From assembly GCA_009783755.1 (NCBI GenBank), contig WRCW01000005.1:1-32765 (forward strand): a DNA stretch of 32,765 nucleotides, given 5' to 3'. The notes under the pieces are model-generated. The model had not been told where the DNA came from and did not search any database. It saw only the letters and a program-made list of their open reading frames with translations. The position numbers and the translations under genes are program-made. Below are positions 1-7,666 of the stretch, piece by piece; within the stretch, counting starts at the first letter, position 1; each line of letters begins with the position of its first letter. This DNA comes from Spirochaetaceae bacterium. Its GTDB lineage: Bacteria; Spirochaetota; Spirochaetia; CADAEX01.

Positions 1-1
1 G

Positions 2-427
2 GGCACATCTCTCAATTTAATGAAGGATAATAGAATACAATCGCACAGTAACTTAATACAAATGCCTTCCAGCCATGTAGTGGATGCTGCTATCAATATG
101 GATCTTGTTCTGCTGCCCATGTCAGAAGAAGCTATTAAGAAAGTAAATGCCGCAGTAGGAACTTATAAAACAATAATCCCCAAGGGCACTTATTCATTCT
201 TGAAAGAAGATATCCCAACAGTTGCAGGTACCTTGATTTTAGTTACCAACACAGATGTACCAGAAGATGTTATTTATAAAGTTGTTAGATCAATGGGTGA
301 GAATGTTAGTTATCTTAAAAATATTCATGCTTCGTTAGCTGATTTGACCATTGAAGCCATGCAAAGAGTTGCTCCTGCTGAACTGCACTCTGGAGCTGTA
401 AAATACTTTAAAGAAGCTAAAAAATAA
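2..427 (+). CDS. TAXI-family TRAP transporter solute-binding protein, C-terminal part (cut by window edge)
   Basis: The frame is open to the left edge, so the start of this gene lies outside the window; the first ATG seen (position 20) is internal. What remains is about 140 residues of the C-terminal lobe of a periplasmic substrate-binding protein of the TAXI type. That family feeds a TRAP transporter and often binds dicarboxylates or similar acids. The order of segments is typical: a 'KDNRIQSHSN' region, 'VVDAAINMDLVLLPMSEEAIKKV', a 'YKTIIPKGTY' segment, 'ILVTNTDVPEDVIYKVVRSM' and an 'LHSGAVKYFKEA' end. It is followed by a strong terminator, then by an aconitase-like pair, so uptake of an organic acid and its conversion may be linked. 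The substrate cannot be told from the sequence. Confidence 0.8.
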   Translation, partial: GTSLNLMKDNRIQSHSNLIQMPSSHVVDAAINMDLVLLPMSEEAIKKVNAAVGTYKTIIPKGTYSFLKEDIPTVAGTLILVTNTDVPEDVIYKVVRSMGENVSYLKNIHASLADLTIEAMQRVAPAELHSGAVKYFKEAKK

Positions 428-456
428 TCAGTTTATCTTGACTGATCAATCAATAA

Positions 457-487
457 AGAGGCTGTTGCACAACAGCCTCTCTTTTTT
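457..487 (+). terminator. Rho-independent terminator after the TRAP gene
   Basis: An 11-bp perfect stem (AGAGGCTGTTG paired with CAACAGCCTCT) with a very small central loop is followed at once by a run of T. It lies 30 bp after the TRAP stop codon and separates that gene from the aconitase-like genes. Confidence 0.9.
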
Positions 488-523
488 AGGGCTCTAACTA
501 TATAAAATCTAAGAAGGTGTTAA

Positions 524-1783
524 ATGAGTAAGACTATGTCACAAAAAATACTCGCTAAAGCTGCTGGACAGCCATCTGTTAATGTCGATGATATTTTTTG
601 GGTAAACATAGACAAGGCTATGATGGATGATGTTCTGGGTCCCAGAATAGAAATTGATGACCGGCTTAAAGAACTCGGAGCAACAGTTTGGGATCCTGGC
701 CGCGTAGTAATCATTTCAGATCACTACACACCGCCTGCTAACGAAAAACAAGCTAATGTTGTAAAGTTTACAAGGGATTGGGCAAAAGAAAACAACTGTA
801 AAAATTACTATGAGTTTTGCGGCCCTTGCCATCAGGTAATGGTAGAAAAAGGACATGTTCTACCAGGCGAAGTGATCGTGGGAACTGATTCCCATTCCTG
901 CACCTATGGGGCTCTTGCGAGTTTTGGCACAGGGATTGGGTCTACTGAGATGGCAGGTGTTCTTGCTACCGGGCAGACCTGGATGCGTATACCGAGCACA
1001 GTTAAAATAGAGTGGAACAATTCGCTTGCTCCTCTTGTAATGGCTAAGGATATTTCTTTGCGAACTATAAAAGAGATAGGGCATTCCGGCGCTACTTACC
1101 AGACAATTGAATACTGCGGCAGCACTGTCAGCAACCTGAACATGGATGAAAGACTTTGCCTTACCAATATGGCAGTGGAAGCTGGGGCAAAAGCAGGATT
1201 GATTGGATATGATAGCGTTACAGCTGAGTATCTTCGTGCATTTGGTGTGACTGGGGATTTTAGTTGGGTCAATTCTGATCCTGATGCTGAGTATAGCTCT
1301 GTTTATGCTTTTGATTCTTCCAGTCTTGTTCCTCAAGTTTCATGCCCCTATGAAGTGGACAATGTTATTGATCTGACGGAAATGGAACCAGTGGTTATTG
1401 ATCAGGCTTACATAGGATCCTGTACCGGAGGACGATACACCGATTTGTTTTTAGCTGCTCAGCTCCTAAAAGGAAAGAAGATTGCAAAGGGTTTACGCTT
1501 GCTGGTTTCCCCTGCATCTCGGGAGATTTACAACCGCTGTCTAAAGGATGGGGTTTTGGATATATTGGCAGATGCTGGCGCGGTGATTCTCGCCTCAAGT
1601 TGTGGCGCATGTCTGGGTATCCATTCGGGCGCTCTGGCTGATGATGAAATCTGCATTTCCACCACAAACCGCAACTTCCTGGGTAGAATGGGCAGCAAAA
1701 AATCCAAAGTTTATCTGGCATCTTCTGTTTCAGTAGCAGCCGCAGCGATCACAGGGAAGATTGTTGATCCCCGTGTGATTTAA
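524..1783 (+). CDS. Aconitase-family hydro-lyase large subunit (LeuC/homoaconitase type)
   Basis: The 419-residue protein matches the large subunit of the two-subunit 3-isopropylmalate dehydratase/homoaconitase group, a [4Fe-4S] enzyme that moves a hydroxyl group by dehydration and rehydration. The three cluster cysteines are visible: Cys300 in GSCTGGRYTD, and Cys360 and Cys363 in SSCGACLG. The conserved block GTDSHSCTYGALASFGTG begins at residue 120. Its length fits the short LeuC form. The start is fixed by AAGAAGGTG about 8 bases upstream. The small subunit follows 15 bp later. No leuA or leuB is near and a TRAP transporter gene precedes it, so the substrate may be another 2-hydroxy acid (homocitrate, citramalate or 2,3-dimethylmalate) rather than isopropylmalate. 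This substrate remark is inference. Confidence 0.9.
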   Translation: MSKTMSQKILAKAAGQPSVNVDDIFWVNIDKAMMDDVLGPRIEIDDRLKELGATVWDPGRVVIISDHYTPPANEKQANVVKFTRDWAKENNCKNYYEFCGPCHQVMVEKGHVLPGEVIVGTDSHSCTYGALASFGTGIGSTEMAGVLATGQTWMRIPSTVKIEWNNSLAPLVMAKDISLRTIKEIGHSGATYQTIEYCGSTVSNLNMDERLCLTNMAVEAGAKAGLIGYDSVTAEYLRAFGVTGDFSWVNSDPDAEYSSVYAFDSSSLVPQVSCPYEVDNVIDLTEMEPVVIDQAYIGSCTGGRYTDLFLAAQLLKGKKIAKGLRLLVSPASREIYNRCLKDGVLDILADAGAVILASSCGACLGIHSGALADDEICISTTNRNFLGRMGSKKSKVYLASSVSVAAAAITGKIVDPRVI

Positions 1784-1798
1784 AAGGAGACAACGCAG

Positions 1799-2287
1799 AT
1801 GCAGTACGAGAAAGTTTGGAAATATGGCAATAACATCAACACAGATATTATTTCACCACCCGCTTATCTTGAGTGGACAGTAGAGGACGCCAAGATTTAT
1901 ACAATGTCTCCCATAGACCCGGATTTTGCCTCTAATTACAAACCAGGTGAAATATTTGTAGCTGAGCGTAACCTGGGTTCAGGCTCCAGTCGCGAAACTG
2001 CGCCTCTGATGCTCAAGGCTCTGGGTGTAAAGTTTGTGGTAGCAATGGATTTTGCACGGATCTTCTACCGTAATTGCATCAATATAGGTATAATACCTGT
2101 GGAATGCAAGGAAACCAATAAAATCAAAACTGGCAATTGCATCAAGCTTGATTACATCAATGGGGAGATCTATAACGAAACCACTGGCGAGACTTATCCT
2201 TGTAGCAAAATACCTGATTTTATCATGGAAATTGCTGAGTGTGGCGGACTGATTGAGTATATTAAAGAAAAGAGGATGCCAAAGTAG
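1799..2287 (+). CDS. Aconitase-family hydro-lyase small subunit (LeuD type)
   Basis: The 162-residue swivel-domain partner of the large subunit just upstream. It has the family motif NLGSGSSRE at residues 58-66, which carries the substrate-binding Ser and Arg, and the N-terminal NNINTDIISP block. The loop at residues 23-26 reads YLEW. In this family that loop follows the conserved P-x-Y and helps set substrate choice; I recall YLRT/YLRL in well-studied members, so YLEW is unusual. AAAGGAGA 8 bases before the ATG supports this start. It forms an operon with the large subunit. Confidence 0.9.
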   Translation: MQYEKVWKYGNNINTDIISPPAYLEWTVEDAKIYTMSPIDPDFASNYKPGEIFVAERNLGSGSSRETAPLMLKALGVKFVVAMDFARIFYRNCINIGIIPVECKETNKIKTGNCIKLDYINGEIYNETTGETYPCSKIPDFIMEIAECGGLIEYIKEKRMPK

Positions 2288-2454
2288 CCCTTAATTACGG
2301 CTATATTTACTTTGGAATTTACCCTTCTGTTTCTATATTATAAGAAATATGCTTGATTTCCTTAAATCAACAGGAGCATTTTCATTAGATGTACTTATAC
2401 AATACCAATTATCTTTGTCTATATCCTTATCCCTTATACCCAATATAAACTAAC

Positions 2455-3024
2455 TCACTCATTTTCTTGCTCCCACCCCTTTCCGGCTATCCACTTATAT
2501 CCTCTCATTATTTCAAACCTAATACCTTCCATCGTTTCCTCAATTTTCCCCTTATTCCTTTTTGTAAATGTCTTATATGCATTAACTGCATCAAGATTAC
2601 TAATCATTGAACTCCAACAAACCAAATAATAATCAGCTATATATTCTTTAACTTTTTCTAAAATATCTTCATACCTAACATCACTGCCTTTGCTGCCTTT
2701 TTCTAATTGAAATGTTTTTATATTTCTAACATACTGCCTACTATCCAAATTCGTCGCAATTACACCAGCAATAAATCCAACATATCTTTCCCCATCCATT
2801 ATAAAATAACTATCTATATTTGTTCTCCTAATACTAACATACATTATATCCCACAATGACCCATTCTCTACCCAACTACCTTCTGCTAAACCACTTAACT
2901 CTGGAATCTTTCTTATTTCTGTCTCAATCCAATAATATAAATCCTTATCCTGTCCAGCTAATTCCCCTAACTTATTCAATTTTTGCATGTCTGCTTTAAC
3001 TAAATTACTTTTAATATTATCCAT
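2455..3024 (-). CDS. Unrecognised protein, possibly GNAT-like
   Basis: 189 residues, no confident family. The middle (from about residue 74) has 'YFIMDGERYVGFIAG' followed by a long helix-rich part and 'NLDAVNAYKTFTKRNKG' near residue 150. That order recalls a GNAT acetyltransferase (a strand, an acceptor loop, then an Ala/Tyr helix), but the acetyl-CoA loop is not clear. It lies 17 bp behind the 110-residue gene and 0.4 kb behind the FlhA-like gene on the same strand, so it is probably the last gene of that operon. A convergent gap of 167 bp with no visible gene separates it from the aconitase pair. The product function is unknown. Confidence 0.65.
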   Translation of the reverse strand: MDNIKSNLVKADMQKLNKLGELAGQDKDLYYWIETEIRKIPELSGLAEGSWVENGSLWDIMYVSIRRTNIDSYFIMDGERYVGFIAGVIATNLDSRQYVRNIKTFQLEKGSKGSDVRYEDILEKVKEYIADYYLVCWSSMISNLDAVNAYKTFTKRNKGKIEETMEGIRFEIMRGYKWIAGKGWEQENE

Positions 3025-3041
3025 TTCTTACACACCTACAC

Positions 3042-3374
3042 CTATTTCTTATCCCAAAAAGAAGCTCTTACTATTTTTAATTTTGACCTGTACCTACCTA
3101 AACCAAAATACTTAATAACTTCTTCTATCATATACTCTGGACACCCTTCACCAATTGAAAGTGTAACAATACCAGCATTTAACTCTACTCTTGCTCTAGG
3201 CGTTGTAAATCTTTTTGACTTATATTCCCCATGCGACCCTTTAGGTAATACTGTTTGTTTCATGATAGCATCTCTTACCGAAAACGCTATCACACCCTTA
3301 GCATCTATTATATCTGTATACCTTTCATCAAACCAAAGTAAACCTACAAAAGAACTTCTTATTTTTTGTCTCAT
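3042..3374 (-). CDS. Unrecognised 110-residue protein
   Basis: A small basic protein with no signal peptide or membrane segment and no motif that I recognise. It has a central 'RFTTPRARVELNAGIVTLSIGEG' stretch that looks like beta-strands, then a helix 'PEYMIEEVIKYFG'. The SD is weak (AAAGAG). It sits 71 bp behind the FlhA-like gene and 17 bp ahead of the 189-residue gene, so co-transcription with FlhA is likely. The role is unknown. Confidence 0.65.
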   Translation of the reverse strand: MRQKIRSSFVGLLWFDERYTDIIDAKGVIAFSVRDAIMKQTVLPKGSHGEYKSKRFTTPRARVELNAGIVTLSIGEGCPEYMIEEVIKYFGLGRYRSKLKIVRASFWDKK

Positions 3375-3445
3375 AACTGATTAACTCTTTCTTTATATAT
3401 GCTCTTAAATTTATAAAAACCTCACCAAAAAATAAAAAAGAGACC

Positions 3446-5215
3446 TTATTTTTCCTTACTTGTTTTAGCATTACTCTTTTTGGCTTCAAGATATTTAACT
3501 ACAGCAGGAGAAATTGTTCCAAAAGAACCGTATTCCTTAATATCTTTTGCAAAAATACCTTCAATAACTTCAAAAGCAGTAGGAGTAAAAGGTTGTGGCA
3601 ATTCTTTTATTATCAACTCAGTAATTTTATCAATATCATCCTTTTCATCTGCGTAAAATATTAACAATTCTATTATTTTCACTATATCTAACAAATTTTT
3701 CTTCTTTTCGAGTATCTTGCTCAGTATCCTTTTTATTTCTATATGTCTATATTTTGAATAGCAATCATAAATTAATAAAGGATTTGACTCGGAGACTTTT
3801 TCTAATAAATTTTTTGAATTATCGTAAGTAAATATCTCAAATAATTTTTCTTTCATAAAATGACGCAAACTAACTGAAATAATATCTTGAGCATCAGCAA
3901 CAATATAACCAGCATCAACAGCGTCCTCTATTTGTTCTTTATTTATTAGAATTGCTGGAAGACCAAAAGTAGGGTCTTTAATACATTTACCATCAATCTT
4001 ATTTTTTACACGTCCATTTTCTATACATAAATATTTATTATATTCAATTTCATATTTTATCATCTCTTTGCCACATATATAAAAGGAGTATTCAAATTCT
4101 TTTAGATTAATATTATCCCTTATACGTATTCTTGGTATACATATACCTGTCTCTCTTTCAATTTCTTTATGTATCAATGAAATTCTTTTGAGCAAATTAT
4201 TTTCAAAATATTCATCAACCAGATGTATTAAGCCCAAACCAATTTCTAGCCGTATTATATCATCTTGAATAATTTTCATTTCATTGAGGTTTTGGTTTAT
4301 AGACTTAATCTTTTTTATTATTTCTTCATTAACAGGTTTTAAATCTTGATATAGTATTTTTTTCTCTTCATTAACTGATTTTCTTAAATAAAAACTCACA
4401 GTCATAGATAGCAGTAAAACAGGCAATAAAAAAATTACGCCGCTTCCTATAGCAAGAGGAATATATATTTTTATTGCAGAAAAGATCTCTCCGCCGTGAT
4501 GCAGAATCTCAATTAAGATACCTCCAAGAATTATGATAAAAATTGAAAGTATTATTATTTTATAATATCCAGATACGTAATTAAATCCTCTATCAATTGC
4601 TGAATATAGATTTACTTCTTTCTGAAGTCTCTTTCTATTTTCCATTGCCTCATATTCTGTTATTATGCAACTGGCAAGCTCTGAATTGATTAAGATACTA
4701 TTCTTCGCCATTTTATCAAGAGAAAATCTTGCAGTAACTTCTACAGTATAGGCAGTTCTCTTTAATACTATAACAACAAAAGAAAAAGCTAATAAAAAAC
4801 CTGCAGAGCCTGCGATTAGGTGTACGATATTTCCTGTCCCAGCCACAAGATAAGAAGTACCCCTTATCACCCAGTCATTAAGATCTGAGCCCTCCTTCAA
4901 AACAAGCAATATAACAGGCATTTTAACCACTGCTGTGTTAGAAAATATAAAAATCGATATCAGTATATGAAATATAGAAAAGTCCGTTGTCATATTTTTT
5001 CTACATAACGTCATTATATGAAAAATCATAATTACAAAAAGCAGATTCATTACAATAAAAATATCCATCACTATCGCAGAACGTAAAATTAGGGATGCTG
5101 ATGATACACTAAAAACTACAATCACCCAAATACATATTAACGTAAGAACCCTAATCACCCTAATGCCGGCGAATTTGTTTTTTAATCTGATTAATAAATC
5201 TTTATATTTGCTCAT
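3446..5215 (-). CDS. FlhA-like export-gate protein, divergent, with complete cytoplasmic domain
   Basis: 589 residues, slightly shorter than usual FlhA (about 690). FlhA is the inner-membrane gate of the flagellar type III export machine. The N-terminal half has about eight hydrophobic segments and the family order: DIFIVMNLLF (51-60), DFSIFHILISIF (78-89), TARFSLDKM (161-169), RKRLQKEVNLYSAID (194-208) and the GGILIEILHHGGE segment (231-243). The C-terminal half has RIRDNINL (364-371), KDPTFGLPA (413-421) and the long helical end. AAGGAGT 6-7 bases before the ATG at 5215 decides the start; an ATG at 5287 has no SD. The segment after 'FVKGD' in normal FlhA reads YVSGYYK here, so the aspartate I recall as important in Salmonella (Asp208) is missing. 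A 27-bp control element lies 84 bp upstream. A second copy without the cytoplasmic domain is at 31498. Confidence 0.85.
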   Translation of the reverse strand: MSKYKDLLIRLKNKFAGIRVIRVLTLICIWVIVVFSVSSASLILRSAIVMDIFIVMNLLFVIMIFHIMTLCRKNMTTDFSIFHILISIFIFSNTAVVKMPVILLVLKEGSDLNDWVIRGTSYLVAGTGNIVHLIAGSAGFLLAFSFVVIVLKRTAYTVEVTARFSLDKMAKNSILINSELASCIITEYEAMENRKRLQKEVNLYSAIDRGFNYVSGYYKIIILSIFIIILGGILIEILHHGGEIFSAIKIYIPLAIGSGVIFLLPVLLLSMTVSFYLRKSVNEEKKILYQDLKPVNEEIIKKIKSINQNLNEMKIIQDDIIRLEIGLGLIHLVDEYFENNLLKRISLIHKEIERETGICIPRIRIRDNINLKEFEYSFYICGKEMIKYEIEYNKYLCIENGRVKNKIDGKCIKDPTFGLPAILINKEQIEDAVDAGYIVADAQDIISVSLRHFMKEKLFEIFTYDNSKNLLEKVSESNPLLIYDCYSKYRHIEIKRILSKILEKKKNLLDIVKIIELLIFYADEKDDIDKITELIIKELPQPFTPTAFEVIEGIFAKDIKEYGSFGTISPAVVKYLEAKKSNAKTSKEK

Positions 5216-5298
5216 AATTTTACTCCTTACACACTCCATTAAACGGTTTGCTGTTTTCTGGTTAAGATCCCTATACTTTATTTTCAAATATATACTTT

Positions 5299-5325
5299 TC
5301 AGTATGTCAAATAGCGATATACTGA
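5299..5325 (-). promoter_or_regulatory. 27-bp dyad element, single copy before the FlhA-like gene
   Basis: Same length and layout as the other island elements: outer arms TCAGTAT and ATACTGA around a GTCAAATAGCGAT core. With flanking bases the arms extend to a perfect 10-bp inverted repeat (TTTTCAGTAT / ATACTGAAAA), so it might also act as a weak terminator for the DUF4116 gene whose stop codon is 8 bp away. The core is the most diverged of the ten copies. Confidence 0.6.
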
Positions 5326-5332
5326 AAAAGAT

Positions 5333-7141
5333 TTAGCTTTTATCTGCCACTGAAGAAACTTTTATCTTCCCTTGATCACTCATCTGCTCCTTGATTTCTT
5401 CGGGTACAGCGACAATCGCTCTGCTGTCCTTCTCCACCGCGATACGGCAGAGATCTGCTATTTTGAATTTCTCCGGTACATGCTTAAGAGCTATTCCGGC
5501 TTTTTTTACCGCGATGTGGCAAAGTTCTTTGGTTTTTAATTCTTCCGGTACATACTGAAGAGTCCAACCAGCATCCTCTACTGAAATACGACAGAGTTTT
5601 GCTGTTCTGAATGCTTTTGGTACACACTGAATCACTGCGCTATTTTCCTTCACTGCGATTTGGTAAATCTTTTCAGTTTTGAATTTCTCCGGTATATCCT
5701 GAAGCACCCAACCATCCTTCTTTACCGCGATTTGGCAGAGTTTTTCGGTTTTGAATATTTTTGGTACATATTTAATTGCATGACCACTCTTTTTCACAGC
5801 AATATGACAGAGTTTTTCAGTCTTTAGTTCTTCCGGTACATACTGAAGCGCACCGCCATACTTTGCTACAGAGATTTTACAGAGTTCTTCAGTTAGTAAT
5901 TCTTCAGGCACATAACAAAGTGCCCAGTCCGAATAACCACCTTTTACAGCAATATAGCAGAGTTCTTTTGTTTTTAGTTTTTCTGGTACATACTGAAGTG
6001 CATAACCCATGGTATCTTTTTCTATGGCGATAGTGCAAAGCTCTTTTGTTTTTAAATGTTCCGGTACATACTGAAGCGCTGTACCAACATTTTCCACAGC
6101 GATTTGGCAGAGCTTTTCGGTTTTGAGTTTTTTTGGTACATACTGAAGCGCTACGCCATACTTCTTTACAGCAGTACGGCATAATTTTTCAGTCTTAAGT
6201 TCTTTTGGCACACACTTGAGAGCATTACCTTTCTGCATTACAGCGATACGGCAGAATTTTGAAGTCTTTAATTCCTTTGGTACAAACTCAAGCGCCCAGC
6301 CATCAATTCCCACAGCAATACGACAGAGTTTTTCTGTCTTAAGTTCTTTTGGCACCAACTCAAGTGCCCGGCCAAACTGATTCATGGCAGTGTAACAGAG
6401 TTTCTTTGTCTTGAGTTTTTTTGGCACATATTTAAATGCCCAACTAATCTGTTCTACCGCAATACGGCAGAGATCTGCTGTTTTTAGCTCTTCCGGTACA
6501 TACAGAAGCGCCTCACCATTCAGTGTCACAGCAGTAAGGCATAACTCTTTGGTTTTTAATTCTTTTGGTACAAATGCAAGCGCTCTTGTCATTTGTTTCA
6601 CAGCAAAATAACAAAGTTCTGTAGTTATGAATTCTTTTGGTACGAACATAAGTGCATCTGCATTCTGCGCCACAGCAATTCTGCTAAGTTCTTCACTTTT
6701 AAATTTTTCGGGTACATACTGAAGCGCTTCTCCATTTTTCTCCACAGCAATATGGCAGAGTTCTTTTGTCTTAAATTCTTCGGGTACAGCGATGATTGAT
6801 CTTCCATCCTTTTGTACAGCAATGTGACAAAGTTTTATAGTTCTTAATTTTTGCGGTACATACTGAAGCGCCACTCCACATTCTTCCACAGCGATTTGGC
6901 AGAGTTCTTTGGTTTTTAATTCTTCCGGTACATGTTGAAGCATCCATCCATTGTATTCTATAATAGCTCGACAAAATTTGTAGGTTTTTAATTCTTTTGG
7001 TACAAACTCAAAAGCCCAGCTATCCCGCGCTACCGCGATATGACAAATTTTCTCTGTTTTGAGTTTTTTTGGCACATATTTAAGCAATTTACCATTTTGT
7101 TTTACTGCCCCAAGTGCTTCTTTTTCTGTTGTGATTTTCAT
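5333..7141 (-). CDS. DUF4116 repeat protein, about 24 repeats
   Basis: 602 residues made almost entirely of a 24-residue repeat with consensus [24 protein letters not shown] count about 24 'VP' repeat cores. This is the DUF4116 family, of unknown function, likely an all-helical solenoid (two short helices per repeat). No signal peptide or membrane segment is visible. It starts MKITTEKEALGAVKQ, and all four such proteins in the window share this M-x-IT-x-E-x-x-AL start. AAGGATGG lies 6 bases before the ATG at 7141; the ATG nine bases upstream overlaps that SD, so I prefer 7141. It is the first gene left of the divergent control region at 7.2 kb and is followed by the FlhA-like gene, which has its own element. 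A role as a scaffold or effector is only inference. Confidence 0.85.
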   Translation of the reverse strand: MKITTEKEALGAVKQNGKLLKYVPKKLKTEKICHIAVARDSWAFEFVPKELKTYKFCRAIIEYNGWMLQHVPEELKTKELCQIAVEECGVALQYVPQKLRTIKLCHIAVQKDGRSIIAVPEEFKTKELCHIAVEKNGEALQYVPEKFKSEELSRIAVAQNADALMFVPKEFITTELCYFAVKQMTRALAFVPKELKTKELCLTAVTLNGEALLYVPEELKTADLCRIAVEQISWAFKYVPKKLKTKKLCYTAMNQFGRALELVPKELKTEKLCRIAVGIDGWALEFVPKELKTSKFCRIAVMQKGNALKCVPKELKTEKLCRTAVKKYGVALQYVPKKLKTEKLCQIAVENVGTALQYVPEHLKTKELCTIAIEKDTMGYALQYVPEKLKTKELCYIAVKGGYSDWALCYVPEELLTEELCKISVAKYGGALQYVPEELKTEKLCHIAVKKSGHAIKYVPKIFKTEKLCQIAVKKDGWVLQDIPEKFKTEKIYQIAVKENSAVIQCVPKAFRTAKLCRISVEDAGWTLQYVPEELKTKELCHIAVKKAGIALKHVPEKFKIADLCRIAVEKDSRAIVAVPEEIKEQMSDQGKIKVSSVADKS

Positions 7142-7203
7142 GTTATCCATCCTTATAAAGGAAATTATATCTCTTCGATAAATCTGGTCTTATTTTGCAA
7201 TAG

Positions 7204-7230
7204 TTACTATGTCATATAGTGCTAGGGTGA
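7204..7230 (-). promoter_or_regulatory. 27-bp dyad element facing the DUF4116 gene
   Basis: TTACTATG...TAGGGTGA with core GTCATATAGTGCTA. Read on the minus strand it has the gene-facing form TATAGCA-x-TATATGACA seen in other copies (here CTAGCACTATATGACA). It starts 63 bp upstream of the DUF4116 ATG. Its inverted partner begins 64 bp to the right. Confidence 0.75.
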
Positions 7231-7267
7231 TAAGTTTTTGGAATATTTTGCAAAAAATTAATTTTTA

Positions 7268-7294
7268 TCACTATAGCATTATATGACATGGTGA
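7268..7294 (+). promoter_or_regulatory. 27-bp dyad element facing the FliM-FliN operon
   Basis: Outer arms TCACTAT / ATGGTGA and core AGCATTATATGAC. It differs from the minus-strand reading of the element at 17528 at only two of 27 positions. It is placed upstream of the small-protein/FliM-FliN/FliG/LRR operon. TATGAC inside it could serve as a -10 hexamer. The control region between 7142 and 7401 holds no gene that I can support. Confidence 0.75.
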
Positions 7295-7401
7295 AAGAGG
7301 TATGTTTTAAAAAATAAGAATAAAGAACAGTGCTTTTGAACGGAAAACAGTGAAATATTTTGTGGGGTGTAAGTAGTCTGGAGAATATAGGGGGTGAAAG
7401 T

Positions 7402-7632
7402 ATGGGTAAAGAAAAAAGATTAGGGGATATGGCAGGACAAGAGTTAACACAAGCGATTATTGAACAACTTGGTGGTGAAAAAGGAATAGATGCTATTCTA
7501 ATGGAACAAGAAAAATTAGCACAAGAAGCGTTTGCAAAAATGAGAGTTCGAAAACTAGCTCCTGCAGATGGTTCAAAAAACAAAAAAAATAATGCTAAAA
7601 CAAATAAGGAAAATAAGATTAAGGATAGATAA
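7402..7632 (+). CDS. Small GSKNKK-tail protein A
   Basis: 76 residues, mostly helical, with a basic C-terminal tail. An ATG at 7360 is in frame, but GGGGGTG sits about 7 bases before the ATG at 7402, which I prefer. Residues 52-62 read LAPADGSKNKK. The 63-residue protein at 21319 has VPAHGSKNKK in the same place, so the two are paralogs. Both are the first rightward gene after an inverted pair of 27-bp elements with a DUF4116 gene on the other side. This one precedes the FliM-FliN gene by 34 bp. The function is unknown; a small adaptor, chaperone or nucleic-acid-binding protein would fit, but nothing proves any of these. Confidence 0.75.
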   Translation: MGKEKRLGDMAGQELTQAIIEQLGGEKGIDAILMEQEKLAQEAFAKMRVRKLAPADGSKNKKNNAKTNKENKIKDR

Positions 7633-7666
7633 AATAAGAATAAATAAGCAGGAGGATGGAGATAAA

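Noticed and set aside
5333-7141. Regular 72-bp DNA repeats that could look like a CRISPR array or satellite (also at 15229-16725 and 20281-21156)
   Set aside because: The period is 24 codons, the frame is open throughout and the differences follow the protein consensus, so they are coding repeats.
7360-7401. Longer N-terminus for the small GSKNKK protein from the ATG at 7360
   Set aside because: No SD before it, while GGGGGTG precedes the ATG at 7402. The extra residues have no match in the paralog.
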